A stretch of 64,000 nucleotides of DNA, from the NCBI GenBank assembly GCA_023389055.1, contig JAEWFA010000002.1, positions 1 through 64,000 on the forward strand, written 5' to 3'. The notes under the pieces are model-generated. The model was not told the origin of the DNA, did no database searches, and worked only from the letters and a program-made list of their open reading frames with translations. This document shows positions 1 to 7,739 of the stretch, piece after piece. Source of the DNA: Pseudomonadota bacterium. GTDB lineage: Bacteria; Pseudomonadota; Gammaproteobacteria; Burkholderiales; Burkholderiaceae_E. A program made the position numbers and the translations under genes. Positions within the stretch are counted from its first letter, which is position 1. Each line of letters begins with the position of its first letter.

Positions 1-175
1 CTGCGGCGCCGAGCAGCGCAGCGAGTTCGGCCGCGCGACCCCGGCGCGAGCAGCACAGGGAGGGAAGCCGGCGCACAGCGCCGGCCGCCGCAGCAGGAGC
101 CCCGCTGAGCGAGGCGTGCGAGCCGCCCGCGCGCCCCGGCCGCCTTGCCGCCGGCCCACAGCCGCAGCGACGCGT
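1..175. other. Left-edge stretch without a recognised gene
   Basis: Very GC-rich sequence beyond the stop of the TRAP binding-protein gene. I recognise no protein in any frame. It holds a perfect 8-bp inverted repeat with a 3-base loop (67-85, arms GCCGGCGC and GCGCCGGC) that could end transcription of the gene at 176-1255, but no T-run follows on either strand. Confidence 0.3.
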
Positions 176-1255
176 TTACAGCTTCAGCGACTCCATGTAG
201 CTGTTGAAGCCCGCCTCGTTGAACCGGAACCACGAAACGCTCTGATTGCGGAACTGCTCGTAGTCGGTCCAGATCTTCTTCCAGTTCGGATTCTTGTTCG
301 ACAGATCCGAATACAACTGCAGCGCCGACTTGTATGCCGCATCGAGAATCGACTTGTCGAAGCGATGCAGCTTCACGCCGTTGCCGACGAGCTCCTTCAG
401 CGCGACCGGATTCACGGCGTCGTAGTGCGCCTGCACGCTCACGTGCGAGGCGAAGGCGGCCGACTCGACGATCGCCTGAAGCTCGGGCGACAGCGCCTCC
501 CACGCCTTGGCATTCACGTACAACGTGATCTGCGGGCCGCCTTCCCAGAAGCCGGGGTAGTAGTAGTTCTTCGCGACCTTGTAGAAGCCGAGCTTCAGGT
601 CGTCGTACGGATTGACGAACTCCACCGCGTCGAGCGTGCCCTTCTCGAGGCCCTGGTACACCTCGCCGGCGGGGATGTTCTGCGGCACCACGCCGAGCGG
701 CTCGAGCACCTTGCCGACGAAGCCGCCCATGCGGAACTTCAGGCCCTTGAGGTCGGCTGCCGACTTGATCTCCTTGCGGAACCACCCGCCCATCTGCGCA
801 CCGGTGTTGCCGAAGGCGAAGTTGACGATGTCGTACTGGCGGTAGAACTCGCGGAACAGCTTGCGACCGTTGCCCCAGGTGTACCAGGCGGTCATCTGCC
901 GGGAGTTCATCCCGAAGGGCACCGCGCAGTCGAGCGCGAAGGTGTCGTCCTTGCCGAAGAAGTAGTACGCGGCAGTGGTCGCCGCTTCGACCGTTCCCTG
1001 CTGCACGGCGTCGACGACGCCGAAGGCCGGAACGAGCTCGCCCGGCTGGTGCACGGTGACGTTGAGCTTTCCGCCGGCGGCCGCGTTGACGTTCTTCGCG
1101 AACAGCTCGGCGCCGCCGTACAGCGTGTCGAGCGACTTCGGGAAACTCGAAGTGAGGCGCCAGCGAACCGCCTGCTGCGCATGCACTGCCGGGGCAGCTC
1201 CCGCGGCCAGGATGCCGGCCATGCCGGCGCCTTTCACGAACGAACGTCTCTCCAT
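176..1255 (-). CDS. TRAP transporter solute-binding protein, DctP family
   Basis: This is a periplasmic binding protein of a tripartite ATP-independent periplasmic (TRAP) transporter; the family delivers organic acids to a DctQ/DctM membrane pair. The 359-residue product begins with a twin-arginine-like signal (RRSFVKG, residues 3-9), a hydrophobic stretch and an AHA|QQ cleavage site near residue 27. The mature part shows the family pattern SSFPKSLDTLYGGAE and, near the middle, GLKFRMGG, which leads to the ligand-binding Arg region. The usual TRAP binding-protein length is 320-360 residues, so the gene is complete. No DctQ/DctM genes lie next to it inside the window; they may lie beyond the left edge or the protein may be an orphan. 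The ligand cannot be named; the family members most like it bind 2-oxo acids or mannitol-like compounds. Confidence 0.88.
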   Translation of the reverse strand: MERRSFVKGAGMAGILAAGAAPAVHAQQAVRWRLTSSFPKSLDTLYGGAELFAKNVNAAAGGKLNVTVHQPGELVPAFGVVDAVQQGTVEAATTAAYYFFGKDDTFALDCAVPFGMNSRQMTAWYTWGNGRKLFREFYRQYDIVNFAFGNTGAQMGGWFRKEIKSAADLKGLKFRMGGFVGKVLEPLGVVPQNIPAGEVYQGLEKGTLDAVEFVNPYDDLKLGFYKVAKNYYYPGFWEGGPQITLYVNAKAWEALSPELQAIVESAAFASHVSVQAHYDAVNPVALKELVGNGVKLHRFDKSILDAAYKSALQLYSDLSNKNPNWKKIWTDYEQFRNQSVSWFRFNEAGFNSYMESLKL

Positions 1256-1384
1256 CTTGCTGTTCTCCAGTGGACTTTCGATGAGATCGACGCCCGACCG
1301 CGGCCGTGCGCCGGTGCCGGCGATTCTACCCGCGACGATGCAGTGAACGGCACCGGCACGGGAATACCCTGTCGTCGACGACGC

Positions 1385-3223
1385 TCAGCGTCGCCGCGGC
1401 GGCATCAGGTCGGTGCACGAACCTTCTGCGACCTCCGCTGCCAGGCCGATCGTCTCTCCGAGCGTCGGGTGCGGATGAATCGTGCGTCCGATGTCGGTGG
1501 CATCGGCGCCCATCTCGATCGCCAACGCGATCTCGCTGATCAGGTCGCCGGCGTTCGTGCCGACGATCGAGCCACCGACGATGCGGTGCGTCTGCTCGTC
1601 GAACAGCAGCTTGGTGAAGCCCTCTGCGCGAGCATTGGCCAGCGCCCGTCCGGAAGCCGACCACGGAAAGACCGCCTTCCTGATCTTCAGGCCCTGCGCT
1701 TTCGCCTCGTCCTCGGTCAGGCCTGCCCAGGCGATCTCGGGATCGGTGTAGGCGACCGAAGGAATGACACGCGCGTCGAAGAAGCTCTTCTGCCCCGCAG
1801 CCGCCTCGGCAGCGACGTGCCCCTCGTGCGTCGCCTTGTGCGCGAGCATCGGCTGGCCGACGACGTCGCCGATCGCGAAGATGTGCGCAACGCTCGTGCG
1901 CATCTGGCGATCGACGAGCCGGACGAAACCGCGCTCGTCGACGCCGATACCGGCCTTGTCGGCATCGATGCGCCTGCCGTTCGGCGTGCGTCCGACCGCG
2001 CACAGCACGAGATCGTAGGTCTGCGCTGCGTCGGGGGCATTGGCGCCCTCGAAGGCGACGCGAATCCCGTCTTCGGTCGCTTCGGCGCCCACCGTCTTCG
2101 TTTGCAGCATCACGCGATCGAAGCGCGCCGCATTGTGGCGCTGCCAGACCTTGACCGCCTCGCTGTCGGCGCCGGGCATCAACGCATCGAGCATCTCGAC
2201 CACGTCGATGCGCGCGCCGAGCGACGAGTAGACGGTGGCCATCTCCAGGCCGATGATGCCGCCGCCGATGACGAGCATGCGCTTCGGCACGAACGGCAGC
2301 GCCAGCGCGCCGGTGGAGTCGACGACGCGCGGATCGTCGGGCAGGAACGGCAGGCGCGCAGCACTCGATCCGGCCGCGACGATCGCCTGCTCGAAGCGGA
2401 TCACCTGCCGCTTCGCGCCCCCCTCGCCCGTTGGCTCCACCTCGATGCGATGGGCATCGAGGAAGCGTCCATAGCCGTGCACGACGCGCACCTTGCGGCC
2501 CTTGGCCATCGACGCGACGCCCGAGACGAGTTTCGCGACGACACGATCCTTGTGCGCGCGCAGCGCATCGAGGTCGATCTTCGGATCGCCGAAGCCGATG
2601 CCGGCCGACGCGAGGTGCTTCGCCTCGTCGATCACGGAAGCGACGTGCAGCAGCGCCTTCGACGGGATGCAACCCACGTTCAGGCACACGCCGCCCAGCG
2701 TCGGATGGCGCTCGACGAGAATAGTGTCGAGCCCGAGGTCCGCCGCGCGGAAGGCGGCCGCATAGCCCCCGGGCCCGGAGCCGAGCACGAGCAACGCGCA
2801 TTCGACGTCGGCCGGACCACTCTTCGCGGCGCCGCCCGCTGCTGCAGCGCTCGGCGGCACGGACGGCGCCGGCGCCGGGGCAGCCCGCGGCTCGACGGTT
2901 CGCGCCGGGGGCTGCGGTGACGGCTGCGACGGCTGCGACGGCTGCGACGGTTGCTGAGCCGGCGCCTGCGCCGCAGCACCCTCCTGCGCGCGCAACTCGA
3001 CGATCGGCGTCCCCTCGGAGACCTTGTCGCCGAGCTTCACGAGAACGCGGGCGACGACGCCGCCCGCCGACGACGGGATCTCCATCGACGCCTTGTCCGA
3101 CTCGACGGTGATCAGCGACTGCTCGGCGGCGATCGCGTCACCCTCGCCGACCAGCACCTCGATGACCTCGACCTCTGCGAAGTCGCCGATGTTCGGCACC
3201 TTGACCTGGATCGTCTCGCTCAT
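1385..3223 (-). CDS. lpdA: Dihydrolipoyl dehydrogenase (E3) with N-terminal lipoyl domain
   Basis: E3 of the pyruvate dehydrogenase complex; it reoxidises dihydrolipoamide with FAD and NAD+. The 612-residue protein has a lipoyl domain (about 1-80, lipoyl Lys44 in ESDKAS), a Pro/Ala/Gln linker (about 83-138, with four QPS repeats), then the FAD-binding motif LGSGPGGYAAA (147-157), the redox disulfide CLNVGC (Cys180/Cys185) and the C-terminal His-Glu pair in HPHPTLGE. The extra lipoyl domain makes it about 140 residues longer than ordinary E3 and is common in Neisseria and Burkholderiales. It is the last gene of aceE-aceF-lpdA, 52 bases after aceF. Its lipoyl domain is nearly identical to that of AceF, so the two share recent ancestry or gene conversion. 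Confidence 0.97.
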   Translation of the reverse strand: MSETIQVKVPNIGDFAEVEVIEVLVGEGDAIAAEQSLITVESDKASMEIPSSAGGVVARVLVKLGDKVSEGTPIVELRAQEGAAAQAPAQQPSQPSQPSQPSPQPPARTVEPRAAPAPAPSVPPSAAAAGGAAKSGPADVECALLVLGSGPGGYAAAFRAADLGLDTILVERHPTLGGVCLNVGCIPSKALLHVASVIDEAKHLASAGIGFGDPKIDLDALRAHKDRVVAKLVSGVASMAKGRKVRVVHGYGRFLDAHRIEVEPTGEGGAKRQVIRFEQAIVAAGSSAARLPFLPDDPRVVDSTGALALPFVPKRMLVIGGGIIGLEMATVYSSLGARIDVVEMLDALMPGADSEAVKVWQRHNAARFDRVMLQTKTVGAEATEDGIRVAFEGANAPDAAQTYDLVLCAVGRTPNGRRIDADKAGIGVDERGFVRLVDRQMRTSVAHIFAIGDVVGQPMLAHKATHEGHVAAEAAAGQKSFFDARVIPSVAYTDPEIAWAGLTEDEAKAQGLKIRKAVFPWSASGRALANARAEGFTKLLFDEQTHRIVGGSIVGTNAGDLISEIALAIEMGADATDIGRTIHPHPTLGETIGLAAEVAEGSCTDLMPPRRR

Positions 3224-3275
3224 TGCTGGCTCGTTCGTTTCGACGATGGAGGGATCGCGCGGGACGCGACGAAGT

Positions 3276-4736
3276 TCACAGCACGACGCGCCGGAAGTCG
3301 GCGAGCAACTGCGCCAGGCGAGCGTTGAAGCGCGCAGCGCCCGCGCCGTCGACGACCCGGTGGTCCCACGACAGCGAAAGCGGCAGGATCAGCCGCGGCT
3401 CGAAGCCCTTGCCGTTCCAGGTCGGTCGCATCGCCGTACGACACACGCCGAGGATCGCGACCTCGGGAGCGTTGATGATCGGCGTGAAATACGTCCCGCC
3501 GATGCCGCCGAGGCTCGAGATCGAGAAGGTGCCGCCCTGCATCTCACCGGGCGAGAGCTTGCCTTCGCGCGCCCTGGAGGCGAGCTCGGCCGTCTCGCGC
3601 GCGATCTGCAGGATGCCCTTCTGGTCGGCGTCGCGGATCACCGGAACGACGAGTCCGTTCGGCGTGTCGGCGGCGAAGCCGATGTGCCAGTAGTTCTTGA
3701 CGACGAGATTTTCCCCGTCGAGCGACGAATTGAAGTCGGGGAACTCCTTGAGCACCGCGACGCACGCCTTGATCAGGAAAGCGAGCAGCGTGACCTTCGT
3801 TCCGTCGCGCTGCTCGCCGTTGAGCTGCTGGCGGAAGGCCTCGAGCTCGGTGACGTCGGCATCGTCGTGGTTGGTGACGTGCGGGATCATCACCCAGTTG
3901 CGGTGCAGGTTGCCCGCAGCGATCCGGCGAATGCGCCCGACCGGCTTCGTCTGCACCGCACCGAACTTCGCGAAGTCGATTTTCGGCCATGGCAGCAGTC
4001 CGAGCGCCGCGCCCGTCTCGCCCGCTGCGCCGCCGGCAACGCCCTCGGCGGGCGCAGCGGCGCCGCGCGACACGACGTCCTTCACCCAGTTGCGCACGTC
4101 GTCTGCGAGGATCCGCTGCTTCGGGCCCGAGCCGCGAACCTGCGCCAGGTCGACCCCCAGCTCGCGCGCGAACTTGCGCACCGAGGGCGAAGCGTGCGGC
4201 TTCACCACGTGCGTGCGGTCGTAGTCGAAGCCGGCGGTGGGCGATTGCTCGCCGTGCGAAAGGCTCGCAGCGTGCGCGGCGCGCGGCGGCGGCTCGGCGT
4301 ACGCCGAACGCGCTGCGTCGCGCTCGAGATCGGTGCGCCCCGACAACGACGCCTGCGGCGGCTCCTGCACGCGCGCACCGGACATCGGGGCGGCCGCCGG
4401 GGGGGTCATCGACGGCGCGGACTCCGGGAGCTTCGTCGCTGCCTGCGCCTCGCCGCCGTTCTGCGAGGAAGCCTCGACCGGCGCCGCCGCACCTTCCTGC
4501 GCCTGCAATTCGACGATCGGTGTGCCTTCGGAAACCTTGTCGCCGATCTTCACCAGCAGTCGCTGGACGACGCCGGCGGCCGGCGACGGAATCTCCATCG
4601 ACGCCTTGTCGGACTCGACGGTGATCAGCGACTGCTCTGCGGCGACCGTGTCGCCTTCGTTGACCAGAACCTCGATGACTTCGACCTGGTCGAAGTCGCC
4701 GATGTTCGGCACGGACACCTGCATCGTCTCGCTCAT
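3276..4736 (-). CDS. aceF: Dihydrolipoyllysine-residue acetyltransferase (PDH E2)
   Basis: E2 core of pyruvate dehydrogenase; it transfers the acetyl group from lipoyl-lysine to CoA. The 486-residue protein has a single lipoyl domain (about 1-78, Lys44 in ESDKAS), an Ala/Pro linker, a peripheral subunit-binding domain (about 180-215, SPSVRKFARELGVD) and the acetyltransferase domain ending in SWDHRVVDG, where His459 and Asp463 are the catalytic pair. I start at 4736 (MSETMQVSVP) because the same MSET start occurs in lpdA; an open frame continues 28 codons further but reads like leader. It lies 111 bases after aceE. One lipoyl domain is fewer than the three of E. coli AceF; the second copy in this operon is on LpdA. 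Confidence 0.97.
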   Translation of the reverse strand: MSETMQVSVPNIGDFDQVEVIEVLVNEGDTVAAEQSLITVESDKASMEIPSPAAGVVQRLLVKIGDKVSEGTPIVELQAQEGAAAPVEASSQNGGEAQAATKLPESAPSMTPPAAAPMSGARVQEPPQASLSGRTDLERDAARSAYAEPPPRAAHAASLSHGEQSPTAGFDYDRTHVVKPHASPSVRKFARELGVDLAQVRGSGPKQRILADDVRNWVKDVVSRGAAAPAEGVAGGAAGETGAALGLLPWPKIDFAKFGAVQTKPVGRIRRIAAGNLHRNWVMIPHVTNHDDADVTELEAFRQQLNGEQRDGTKVTLLAFLIKACVAVLKEFPDFNSSLDGENLVVKNYWHIGFAADTPNGLVVPVIRDADQKGILQIARETAELASRAREGKLSPGEMQGGTFSISSLGGIGGTYFTPIINAPEVAILGVCRTAMRPTWNGKGFEPRLILPLSLSWDHRVVDGAGAARFNARLAQLLADFRRVVL

Positions 4737-4847
4737 GGGCTCGCTCTTCGGTGAAGCTCGGTGCCCCGCGGCGCCGCCTGCGCCGCGGGGATCGTCGTGC
4801 GCCGGAGCGCGGGCGCGCAAGCCCGCGGCCCGGAGGGGGAACGCGGT

Positions 4848-7559
4848 TCAGACGTGATGCGGGTTCGGCTTTCCGGGGTCGATGTCGTACTTGCGGATCG
4901 CCTCGGCGGGCAGCTTGTGATCGACGGCGCCGTCGTCGGCCAGCGCGGTGAGCGCCGCCAGCGTCACGAAGCGACGATCGACCTCGAAATGCTCGCGCAA
5001 CCGGGCGCGGAAGTCGGAACGGCCGAAACCGTCGGTGCCGAGCACGTGATAGCGCCGACCCGCGGGCAGGAACGGACGAATCTGGCCGGCGTACGCCTTG
5101 ATGTAGTCGGTGGACGCGACGAGCGGACCCGAGGTGTCCTCGAACATCCGCGTGACGTACGGTACCTTCGGCGGCTCGTCCGGATGCAGCATGTTCCAGC
5201 GCTCGCAATCGAGCCCGTCGCGCCGCAGCTCGGTGAAGCTGGTCACGCTCCAGACGTCGGCCGCGATTCCCCAGTCGCGCTCCAGCAGCTCGGCTGCCGC
5301 GAGCACCTCGCGCAGGATCGTCCCCGATCCCAGCAGCTGCACGCGCTGCGACGCATCCTTCCTGCCGGCGCGAAACCGGTAGCCGCCGCGAACGATGCCT
5401 TCCTCGTCGCCCGGAACGAGACCCGGCTGCGCGTAGTTCTCGTTCATGACGGTGATGTAGTAGTAGACGTCCTCCTGCTCCTGGATCATCCGGCGCAGGC
5501 CGTCGTGCACGATCACCGCGAACTCGTGCGCGAACGCCGGGTCGTAGGAGACGCAGTTCGGGATCACCGACGTGAGCACGTGGCTGTGCCCGTCCTGGTG
5601 CTGCAGCCCCTCGCCGTTCAGCGTCGTGCGGCCGGCGGTGCCGCCGAGCAGGAAGCCGCGCGCGTGCATGTCGCCGGCCGCCCACCACAGGTCGCCCGCG
5701 CGCTGGTAGCCGAACATCGAGTAGTAGATGTAGAAGGGAATCATGATGCGGTCGTTCGTCGAGTACGACGTCGCCGCCGCCATCCACGAGCAGAAGGCAC
5801 CTGCCTCGTTGATGCCCTCCTGCAGGATCTGCCCCTTCGCATCCTCGCGGTAGTACATGACCTGGTCCTTGTCGACCGGCGTGTACTTCTGTCCCTCGGG
5901 CGCGTAGATCCCGATCTGGCGGAACATCCCCTCGATACCGAAGGTCCGCGCCTCGTCGGGCACGATCGGAACCAGGCGCGGCGCGAGCTCCTTGTTGCGC
6001 GTGAGCGCGGTGAGCACGCGCACGAAGGCCTGCGTCGTCGAGATCTCGCGGCCCTCCGTCGTGGGCTCGAGCACCGCCTTGAACATGTCCAGGCCGGGAA
6101 CGGTGAACGATTCGCTCGACTTCTTGCGCCGCTGCGGCAGGAAGCCGCCGAGCGCGCGACGCCGCTCGAGCATGTACTGCATCTCGGGGGTGTCTTCCGA
6201 CGGCCGGTAGAACGGCAGGTCGTGCAGCTGCTCGTCGGGAATCGGGATGTTGAAGCGGTCGCGAAACTGGCGGATCGATTCGTCGTCGAGCTTCTTCAGT
6301 TGATGGGTGGGGTTCTTCGCCTCGCCGGCGCGACCCATGCCGTAGCCCTTGACCGTCTTGGCGAGGATCACCGTCGGCTGCCCGGTGTGGTTCACCGCGG
6401 CATGGAAGGCGGCATACACCTTGTGGGGGTCGTGACCGCCGCGGTTGAGTCGCCAGATGTCCTCGTCGGTCATCCGCGAGACCATCTCGAGCAGCTTCGG
6501 ATGCTTGCCGAAGAAATACTTGCGGACGAAGGCGCCGTCATTGGCCTTGTACGCCTGGTATTCGCCGTCGACCGTCTCCTCCATCACGCGCTGCAGGATG
6601 CCTTCCCTGTCGCGCGCGAGCAGCGGATCCCAGTACGAGCCCCAGATCAGCTTGATGACGTTCCAGCCCGATCCGCGGAAGTCGCGCTCCAGCTCCTGGA
6701 TGATCTTGCCGTTGCCGCGCACCGGTCCGTCCAGCCGTTGCAGGTTGCAGTTGACGACGAAGATCAGGTTGTCGAGCTTCTCGCGCGTGGCCAGGCTGAT
6801 CGCCCCGAGCGACTCGGGCTCGTCCATCTCGCCGTCGCCGCAGAACACCCAGACCTTGCGCTTCGACGTGTCGGCGATCCCGCGCGCGTGCAGGTACTTC
6901 AGGAACCTCGCCTGGTAGATCGCCATCAACGGCCCGAGCCCCATCGAGACGGTGGGGAACTGCCAGAACTCCGGCATCAGGTTCGGATGCGGATACGACG
7001 GCAGGCCTTCGCCGCCGACCTCCTGGCGGAAGTGCTCGAGTTGGCTCTCGGTGAGGCGACCCTCGAGAAACGCGCGCCCGTACAGGCCCGGCGCCGAATG
7101 TCCCTGGAAATAGACGAGGTCGCCGCCGTGTTGCTCGCTCGGGGCGTGCCAGAAGTGGTTCATCCCGGTGCCGATCATCGTCGCCAGCGACGCGAAGGAC
7201 GCGAGGTGCCCGCCGAGCCCGCCGCCGTCGGGCGACTCGATGCGGTTGGCGCGCACGACCATCGCCATCGCGTTCCAGCGGATGAACGAACGGATGCGTT
7301 CCTCGAAGGCGGCATTGCCCGGCGACGGCACCTCCAGGTGCGGCGGAATCGTGTTGACGTAGGCCGTGTTCGCCGAGAACGGCAGGTACGCGCCCGAACG
7401 GCGCGCGATGTCGATCATCTGCTCGAGCAGGAAATGCGCGCGTTCGGGCCCCTCGCGGTCGATCACCGCCTCGAGCGCATCGAGCCACTCGTGCGTCTCG
7501 GCAGGGTCGGTATCGGAGGGAATTTCCGGCGCGGGTGGGGGGACTGGAACGGCGGACAT
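4848..7559 (-). CDS. aceE: Pyruvate dehydrogenase E1 component, homodimeric type
   Basis: E1 decarboxylates pyruvate with thiamine diphosphate and acetylates the lipoyl group of AceF. The 903-residue length is that of the homodimeric AceE family. The TPP motif GDGEMDEPESLGA starts near residue 240, with the NCNLQRLDGPVRGN loop after it; the transketolase-like pyrimidine domain (GINEAGAFCSW) and the C-terminal domain ending in DIDPGKPNPHH follow. I place the start at 7559 (MSAVPVPPPAPE): a GGAG lies about 9 bases upstream, and a start 17 codons earlier has no such site. First gene of the PDH operon, with its own sigma70-like promoter at 7589-7617. Confidence 0.97.
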   Translation of the reverse strand: MSAVPVPPPAPEIPSDTDPAETHEWLDALEAVIDREGPERAHFLLEQMIDIARRSGAYLPFSANTAYVNTIPPHLEVPSPGNAAFEERIRSFIRWNAMAMVVRANRIESPDGGGLGGHLASFASLATMIGTGMNHFWHAPSEQHGGDLVYFQGHSAPGLYGRAFLEGRLTESQLEHFRQEVGGEGLPSYPHPNLMPEFWQFPTVSMGLGPLMAIYQARFLKYLHARGIADTSKRKVWVFCGDGEMDEPESLGAISLATREKLDNLIFVVNCNLQRLDGPVRGNGKIIQELERDFRGSGWNVIKLIWGSYWDPLLARDREGILQRVMEETVDGEYQAYKANDGAFVRKYFFGKHPKLLEMVSRMTDEDIWRLNRGGHDPHKVYAAFHAAVNHTGQPTVILAKTVKGYGMGRAGEAKNPTHQLKKLDDESIRQFRDRFNIPIPDEQLHDLPFYRPSEDTPEMQYMLERRRALGGFLPQRRKKSSESFTVPGLDMFKAVLEPTTEGREISTTQAFVRVLTALTRNKELAPRLVPIVPDEARTFGIEGMFRQIGIYAPEGQKYTPVDKDQVMYYREDAKGQILQEGINEAGAFCSWMAAATSYSTNDRIMIPFYIYYSMFGYQRAGDLWWAAGDMHARGFLLGGTAGRTTLNGEGLQHQDGHSHVLTSVIPNCVSYDPAFAHEFAVIVHDGLRRMIQEQEDVYYYITVMNENYAQPGLVPGDEEGIVRGGYRFRAGRKDASQRVQLLGSGTILREVLAAAELLERDWGIAADVWSVTSFTELRRDGLDCERWNMLHPDEPPKVPYVTRMFEDTSGPLVASTDYIKAYAGQIRPFLPAGRRYHVLGTDGFGRSDFRARLREHFEVDRRFVTLAALTALADDGAVDHKLPAEAIRKYDIDPGKPNPHHV

Positions 7560-7588
7560 GGCGTCTCCTGCGTCGAGGGTTTCGGTCG

Positions 7589-7617
7589 ATTCTAGGAAGC
7601 GGTTGCACAAAAGACAA
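7589..7617 (-). promoter_or_regulatory. Sigma70-type promoter of the aceE operon
   Basis: Reading the minus strand, TTGTCT (-35) is followed after exactly 17 bases by TAGAAT (-10). The expected start of transcription is near 7582, giving an untranslated leader of about 23 bases with the aceE ribosome site in it. The rest of the 7560-7739 gap is AT-richer than its surroundings and has a partial dyad, ATATT-N6-AATAT, around 7645, a possible regulator site. The elements are seen; their use is inferred. Confidence 0.55.
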
Positions 7618-7739
7618 GGCTAAATTTCAGATTACGGGAATATTTTTCTGAATATGAAACGAGGAACGAGGCCGAATCGCTTCGGTCGAGCAGCTGTGCA
7701 CGCGTACTCCGTACGAGGACTGTCTACACTTGCCGCTAG

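Noticed and set aside
67..85. Hairpin GCCGGCGC-ACA-GCGCCGGC as a terminator
   Set aside because: No T-run on either side; kept only as a remark for the left-edge stretch.
116..2920. Long open frame of 934 codons on the plus strand opposite lpdA and the TRAP gene
   Set aside because: Arg/Ala/Val-rich with no family features; it is the antisense shadow of biased codons in lpdA and dctP-type genes, which are clear on the minus strand. The same holds for 4761-7595, 9324-11153 and other long antisense frames.
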